Origin: Mercenaria mercenaria
Lineage: Eukaryota > Mollusca > Bivalvia > Venerida > Veneridae
Reading direction: 5' to 3'
Length of the DNA: 64,000 nucleotides
NCBI RefSeq assembly: GCF_021730395.1
Contig: NC_069363.1
Coordinates: forward strand, 49,529,001 to 49,593,000
Shown here: positions 58,857 through 64,000 of the stretch, piece after piece
How positions within the stretch are numbered: the first letter of the stretch is position 1
Layout: each line of letters starts with the position of its first letter
Translations under genes and position numbers: made by a program
Notes under the pieces: generated by a model
Told to the model about the DNA's origin: nothing
What the model saw: the letters and a program-made list of their open reading frames with translations, nothing else
The model's database searches: none

Positions 58857-60309
58857 AACAAGAGGACCATGATGGTCCTGAATCACTCACCTGTCCCCAC
58901 CTTACCCAGTTTTGAACTGAGTATGACATCGTTTTTTTCTATTATTTGACATAGTGACCTAGTTTTTGAGCTCATGTGATCCAGTTTTGAACTTGACCTA
59001 GATATCATCAAGACAAAAATTCTGACCAATTTTCATGAAGATCCATTGAAAAATATGGCCTCTAGAGAGGTCACAATGTTTTTCTATTATTTGACCTAAT
59101 GACCTAGTTTTTGAAAGCACGTGACCCAGTTTTGAACTTGACCTAGATATCATCAAGGTGAAAATTCTCACCAATTTTCATGAAGATCTCATGAAAAATA
59201 TGGCCTATAGAGAGGGCACAAAGTTTTTCTATTATTTGACCTAATGACCTTGTTTTTGACCGCACGTGACCCAGTTTCAAACTTTATCTAGATATCATGA
59301 AGGTGAACATTCAGACCAATTTTCATGAAGATCCATTGAAAAATATGGCCTCTAGAGAGGTCAAAAGGTTTTTCTATTTTTAGACCTACTGACCTAGTTT
59401 TTGACCGCAGTTGACCCAGTTTTAAACTTCACCTAGATATCATCAAGATGAACATTCAGACCAACTTTCATACAGATCCCACGAAAAATATGGCCTCTAG
59501 AGGGGTCACAAGGTTTTGTTATTATTTAACGTACTGACCTAGTTTTTGAAGGCACATGACCCAGTTTCGAATTTTGACCTAGATATCATCAAGTTGAACA
59601 TTCTGACCAATTTTCATGAAGATCCATGCAAAAGTATGGCCTCTAGAGAGGTCACAAGGTTTTTCTATTTTTAGACCTACTGACCTAGTTTTGGACCGCA
59701 GTTGACCCAGTTTCAAACCTGACCTAGATATCATCAAGATGGACATTCAGACCAACTTTCATACAGATCCCATGAAAAATATGGCCTCTAGTGAGGTCAC
59801 AAGGTTTTTTATTATTTGACCTACTGACCTAGTTTTTTATGGCACGTGACCCAGTTTCGATCTTGACCTAGATATCAACAAGGTGAACATTCTGACTAAC
59901 TTTCATGAAGATCCATTGAAAAGTATGGCCTCTAGAGAGGTCACAAGGTTTTTTTATTATTTGACCTACTGACCTAGTTTTTGATGGCACGTGACCCAGT
60001 TTCAAACTTGACCTAGATATCATCAAGTTGAACATTCTAACTTTCATGAAGATCCATTGAAAAGTATGGCCTCTTGGGAGGTCACAAGGTTTTTCTATTT
60101 TTAGACCTACTGACCTAGTTTTGGACCGCACGTGACCCAGTTTCGAACTTGACCTAGATATCATCAAGATGAACATTCTGACCAACTGTCATAAAGATCC
60201 CATGAAAAATGTGACCTCTAGAGTGGTCACAAGCAAAAGTTTACGCACAGACGGACGCCGCGTGATCACAAAAGCTCACCTTGTCACAAAGTGACATGTG
60301 AGCTAAAAA
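58857..60309 (-). mobile_element. Rolling-circle-like element, 145-bp units (copy 4)
   Basis: Left end AACAAGA, hairpin GGACC-ATGAT-GGTCC, ATCACTCACCTGTCC; right end AAAGCTCACCTTGTCACAAA, GTGACATGTGAGCTAAAAA. About nine units of 145 bp (GACCTAG marks at 58956, 59101, 59246) contain CTATTATTTGACCTA, GACCTAGTTTTTGA, GACCTAGATATCATCAAG and TTTCATGAAGATCCATTGAA. The unit is a relative of that in 51674-52620. The 105-residue open frame at its right is repeat-derived. Confidence 0.82.
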
Positions 60310-60416
60310 CAATTAATTAGAGACAATCAATAAGATTAGTGAGAAAAAAAAATCAATGAAAACAAATCCCAACAAGAAAAGTACCGGTATGCCTAGTTAC
60401 AATTAGTTAAGAATAT

Positions 60417-60568
60417 AAGATTCTTTCACTGGTTGTAGGTGCAGATGGGAATTTCCGGCCTCGAGGGTAACTGTTTAGGCGGTAACGAGGTTCCTACCGA
60501 GTTACCGCCAAACAGTTACCCGAGAGCCGGATATTCCCATCTGCACCTATAACCAGTGACAGAATCTT
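60417..60568. repeat. 152-bp hairpin with ~68-bp arms
   Basis: AAGATTCTTTCACTGGTTGT, AGGTGCAGATGGGAAT and GGGTAACTGTTTAGGCGGTAAC on the left are complemented on the right with few changes. The loop is about 14 bases (GAGGTTCCTACCGA). It is probably the foldback end of an element extending to about 61017, where GGTATGCAA mirrors TTGCATACC at 60573. Confidence 0.85.
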
Positions 60569-60941
60569 TTTTTTGCATACCGATATCAAGATATAATAAT
60601 AAAAATAAAATCAGTTGAACGGCTTTCTTTTTAGAACTATTTCTTATAGCAGCGTATTTAAACAAAGCGCGGGAAAGCAACGTCCGTAAACAGGAAAGAC
60701 GTCATGACGTTTCAAAGACAAATAACAATGTTTAGTTCTGGTTTTGTTTGATCAGTTGCAGAGTAACGTTATGGATTTTTGATAAAATAACGTATTTTGA
60801 ATCGAGAAATATACTATCAGGAATAAACAGGAACTGTCAAGGTACTGGATTTTTATTCCGTTTTTCGAAATAAGATATAAATAACTACATAAATCTTCTA
60901 CATATATGTAGTTCGTAATACGTCATTTAAAGCACGAGAGT

Positions 60942-60967
60942 CATCTTACACCCCGGGGTGTAAGATG
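60942..60967. repeat. Perfect 26-bp palindrome
   Basis: CATCTTACACCCC is followed directly by its exact complement. It lies 50 bases left of a CCGGTAAAAATACCGG hairpin (60981-60996), inside the region that may belong to the element starting at 60417. Confidence 0.9.
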
Positions 60968-61017
60968 GATTTTTCCAGCACCGGTAAAAATACCGGAAAT
61001 CCCCGTCTGGTATGCAA

Positions 61018-62694
61018 GAAAACTTAAATGTCACTGCTATAGAATATATACTGATGTAGAATATATGAAGATTTGTAGGTAACAAGCTCTCCTTATAACC
61101 CATTCAGGGAATTTCATCATTATATTAATAGAGCAAGTGAGAAGACATCTGTTGTGATGTGTTTGCTAGCAGCTAGTATATAAACCATTCAATAAAATAA
61201 AGTAGATTTGGTACTTAAACGGGTCAAACTTACATTTTTCAACTGAAGGGAAATAACTCTTGCACAAGTGTGCAAAGTTAAATTAGATTTTGCTGTAAAG
61301 CATCCTCCAGTTAATTAATATAAACATTAACAAATAATATTCACTAAAGCTTATATACCATGGCAAAGGTATCAGTAAATAATATGTTTTACCCAAATCA
61401 GGGATAAAAACTGTTGATTTCTACAAATTTTAACAAAATCAACTTGCAGAGAGAAAAAATGAGAGAAAATGCGCTACCATGGAAACACAAGCCCCGCGAC
61501 ATATATATTTTAAGCTTATATTAGAAAGCTAACACGCATACTAGTAAAATTATCAAGATTTCAAGATAGCTAAGTTTATCTACTTAGCGACTATCAAACG
61601 TGAATCATTAATTAATTAGTATAGATACTATTTATAAAATGTTGTAAATAACGTTGTAAATGATTACAGTAGGCAGTATGCTAGTGTGTTTGTTTGTCTG
61701 TTAAAATATGTGTTTCTTAGTCTCAGTGTGAATGGAATTAAATATTACTATATGTCAATTTTATATATGTCTCTCACACATTTGTAGTAACATACTTTTC
61801 TCATATTTTGTATATATAACCGCCATCGATTGTAGTATGGCGATAGACATTGTAAAATGTCTGAGCCAATAAAAATCTTGAAATCTTGAAAAAAGTAAAT
61901 TATCAACTATACAGACTTCTACAGATAACAGTGAATCCATAATACACCGAAGTATCAAATATTCGTATTTTCTTCTACTTTCAATATAAAGTACCTTCGA
62001 AGGGTCATGTACTTCAAACCAGGATAATAATTTTACTTGAAGGGACAGAGATAGACGAACTTGAGACTGTAGCAGCTAAAACATTAAATTACATGAAATA
62101 CAATTAATTGCTACGGTTCAACTAATAAGAATTTACCCTGGTAACAAGGTATACTACCTCCTTAATCAAATGGCAATGACTTTTCTGGTATTAAATTGTT
62201 AATTCTGAATGTGTATGATGAATATTGTATTTCATTTAATAAAAACAGTAAATAAAATATAAACTAATGTATATATAACAAACATTTGCATAACCTGCAA
62301 AAAGAACAACTCTTTAAAGAAAAAGTCAGGTGCAGTAACTGCAGTCATAATTTTGATTTTCAAAATAAGTAGAGAAGTTGATATGAGTATATACAAACAC
62401 TCGCATCAAATATCAACTAAACACCAATAAATGGTTGCAGGGTGACTAAAGCTGCAGTTTTTAATTGTTAAAAGGGCAATTACCCTTGTTTTACTGATTA
62501 TATTTTTTTAAATGCAGGGTAGCAGCTTTGACTTATTACAAATACCCATGCCGGGTAACAATTTGATGTGGCAAACAATTACTCAGATATGGCTGCAGAA
62601 TCACTAATAAACATTCTTTTTTAATTAATAAGCATGACAGTCCACAATGATCTTAGATGGATGATAAAACTAAACAGAAGAAAATAAGTCCTTC
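61018..62694. other. Unannotated AT-rich sequence
   Basis: No gene, RNA or clear repeat was recognised. It lies downstream (minus strand) of the coiled-coil gene. Confidence 0.5.
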
Positions 62695-62700
62695 TTTATT
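62695..62700 (-). terminator. Candidate poly(A) signal of the coiled-coil gene
   Basis: AATAAA on the minus strand, about 356 bases past the stop codon at 63056. Its position suits a 3' untranslated region. Other AATAAA words occur further on, so the choice is tentative. Confidence 0.35.
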
Positions 62701-63055
62701 TAAATGCACTTAATATCCACTTTGTGACATATACTGAGCCAGATCTTTGCTTTTACTTTATTTTTCTCTACAGAGCTTATTACTTAACACGGAATGGAAA
62801 AAGCTTATGGCAGAAGTTTTCTTTATCACAATGCACATTTCAACAGTCATGCCAGGTTTCCCACAACCCCACCCCTCTTAAAAATACACTTCAGTCTTTC
62901 AGCTGCTTTTCAAGCTTTTGCAAAAATAGCTTGACACCTTTTTGATAACCATTTTTCAAAAAGAAATCCCCAAGTTGTAGTAAATGTGCATATTAGCCAA
63001 AACAAAATAAAACCATTTTCTAACTGCCAAATCTGCAGCATAGTTTTCAAGCATA

Positions 63056-63706
63056 TCAGAAATAATGTTCTTTTGTTGTACTGCTACTTCTACTGATGTT
63101 CATTTCACCTTCTTCCAAATCATCCTCTGTCACTGAAAACTTTTTAGTTCCTTCTAACTGCACAAAACTTCTTGCCATCTCACCAACACTTGTTGTTCCT
63201 TCTGTGAAGTTTTCATAAACATCTGCACTTACTTTTGCGTAACTTGTCACATCACCTCCATCAGTATTATCACCCTCGTCTGATAGACTTGGACTTTCAG
63301 TTACTTCTACATAACCTTCATCTATTTCTCTAACTTTTACAGCTATAGCATCAACCCTTGAACAGTATGACTTTAAGTCTGGAATAAGATTCATTAGATC
63401 ATTTAGTGCTTTACTCTTTTGCTTCAGAACAGCAACTTGTGCATCTTTAGCATTTAATTCTTTCCTAAGAGCATCAATCATTTCGTTGCTTTTACTAAGG
63501 TCTTTGTCCCTATCTTCGGCTTTATTTTTCAAGTCTTTAATAATGAGATCCTGTTGAGATAGTTCCCTGATTTTTGTTTGTATAAACGAGTCTTTGGCCG
63601 ACAATGCATTCTGTTGTTCTTGCACTATGTCTTCAAGCTCGCTGACACGACTGTACAGTGCCTGTAAATGTTTGTTAGCTTCTTCTATATTTGATCTATT
63701 CAGCAT
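63056..63706 (-). CDS. Coiled-coil protein, possibly VMAC-like
   Basis: A complete 216-residue frame. Residues 5-100 are a heptad-rich coiled coil, beginning IEEANKHLQALYSRVSELED. A short segment NDLMNLIPDLKSYC follows at about 100-115. The C-terminal half is acidic and disordered (SLSDEGDNTDGGD, EDDLEEGEMN, ending SRSSSTTKEHYF). The start (EANKHL...ELE) and the D-L-x-x-I segment after the coil resemble vertebrate vimentin-type intermediate filament-associated coiled-coil protein, of similar length. That relationship is from memory and not proven. Just before the ATG the minus strand reads CTGTTTTTCTTTGGAATTATAAG, a possible 3' splice site, so the 5' untranslated region may be spliced. No transmembrane segment or signal peptide is seen. 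Confidence 0.72.
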   Translation of the reverse strand: MLNRSNIEEANKHLQALYSRVSELEDIVQEQQNALSAKDSFIQTKIRELSQQDLIIKDLKNKAEDRDKDLSKSNEMIDALRKELNAKDAQVAVLKQKSKALNDLMNLIPDLKSYCSRVDAIAVKVREIDEGYVEVTESPSLSDEGDNTDGGDVTSYAKVSADVYENFTEGTTSVGEMARSFVQLEGTKKFSVTEDDLEEGEMNISRSSSTTKEHYF

Positions 63707-63865
63707 CTTATAATTCCAAAGAAAAACAGGTATTTCTTCAAGCTAAATGCTGGTTAGTTAGCAGCGGTCTTTCTTTTTGCGTAACAGATCTTTTGATTAA
63801 ACATCTGAAAATAATAAAATGCAAATAATGTAAACCCTTTTAAGCTGTAATGGCAATTTATTTAT

Positions 63866-64000
63866 TTATTTTGTTGGGTTTAATGTCGCACCGACACAAT
63901 TTGAGGTCATATGGTGACTTTCCAGCTTTTGATGGTGGAGGAAGTCCCTAGGTGCCCCCCGTGCATTATTTCATCACGAGCGGGCACCTGGGTAGAACCA
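63866..64000 (-). mobile_element. SINE, cut by the window edge
   Basis: On the minus strand the 3' part reads CACCTAGGGACTTCCTCCAC, CATCAAAAGCTGGAAAGTCA, CCATATGACCTC, TGTCGGTGCGACATTAAACC, CAACAAAATAAATAAATAAA. This is the core seen at 7848 and 44269 with a complete tail. The tRNA head would lie beyond 64000. Confidence 0.8.

Overview
The window looks like nuclear DNA of a bivalve mollusc, probably a venerid-type clam. The evidence is an AT-rich, intron-bearing gene in a sea of short palindromic elements, tRNA-derived SINEs with (AAAC)n tails, and rolling-circle-like elements packed with 145-177 bp tandem repeats. This mix is familiar from clam genomes. The organism call rests on recognition of repeat style and was not searched.

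Two host genes can be supported. The first is a sirtuin on the plus strand (31285 to about 40952). Its first four exons are clean and carry the NAD-binding loop, the catalytic histidine and the zinc cysteines. Two further exons (about 40328-40521 and 40826-40952) lie in sequence with homopolymer-type errors and can only be read by changing frame. Its N-terminus carries a PARP-like zinc-finger pattern, and exon 3 carries a nuclear-localisation-like and acidic insert. The second gene is a 216-residue coiled-coil protein on the minus strand (63056-63706), possibly related to the vimentin-associated protein VMAC.

Layout: 1-4.0 kb, fossil Ty3/Gypsy-like LTR retroelement on the minus strand. 4.6-5.4 kb, 48/62-bp minisatellite. 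6-16.5 kb, SINE pieces, a tetranucleotide repeat, three short inverted-repeat elements (6027-6113, 10826-11060, 13844-14638) and a Helitron-like element (14890-16431). 17-19 kb, unassigned noisy sequence. 19.2-30.3 kb, a 57-bp satellite arranged as one giant inverted repeat centred near 26190. 31.3-41 kb, the sirtuin gene; its introns hold three copies of one MITE family, a 157-bp-repeat element and a 4.3-kb inverted duplication. 44.3-47.6 kb, a SINE, a 30-bp repeat and a 21-bp minisatellite with a 379-bp higher-order period. 47.7-50.2 kb, a foldback element containing a SINE. 51.7-60.3 kb, a dense cluster of elements sharing the AACAAGA end and GTGAGCTAAAA end, one nested in another. 60.4-61.0 kb, a long hairpin and a perfect palindrome. 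63-64 kb, the coiled-coil gene and a truncated SINE.

Most open frames here are by-products of tandem repeats whose unit length is a multiple of three. The most notable observations are the zinc finger-sirtuin architecture, the covarying terminal hairpins of the rolling-circle-like elements, the recurrent 145-bp repeat period in unrelated sequences, and the giant inverted satellite.
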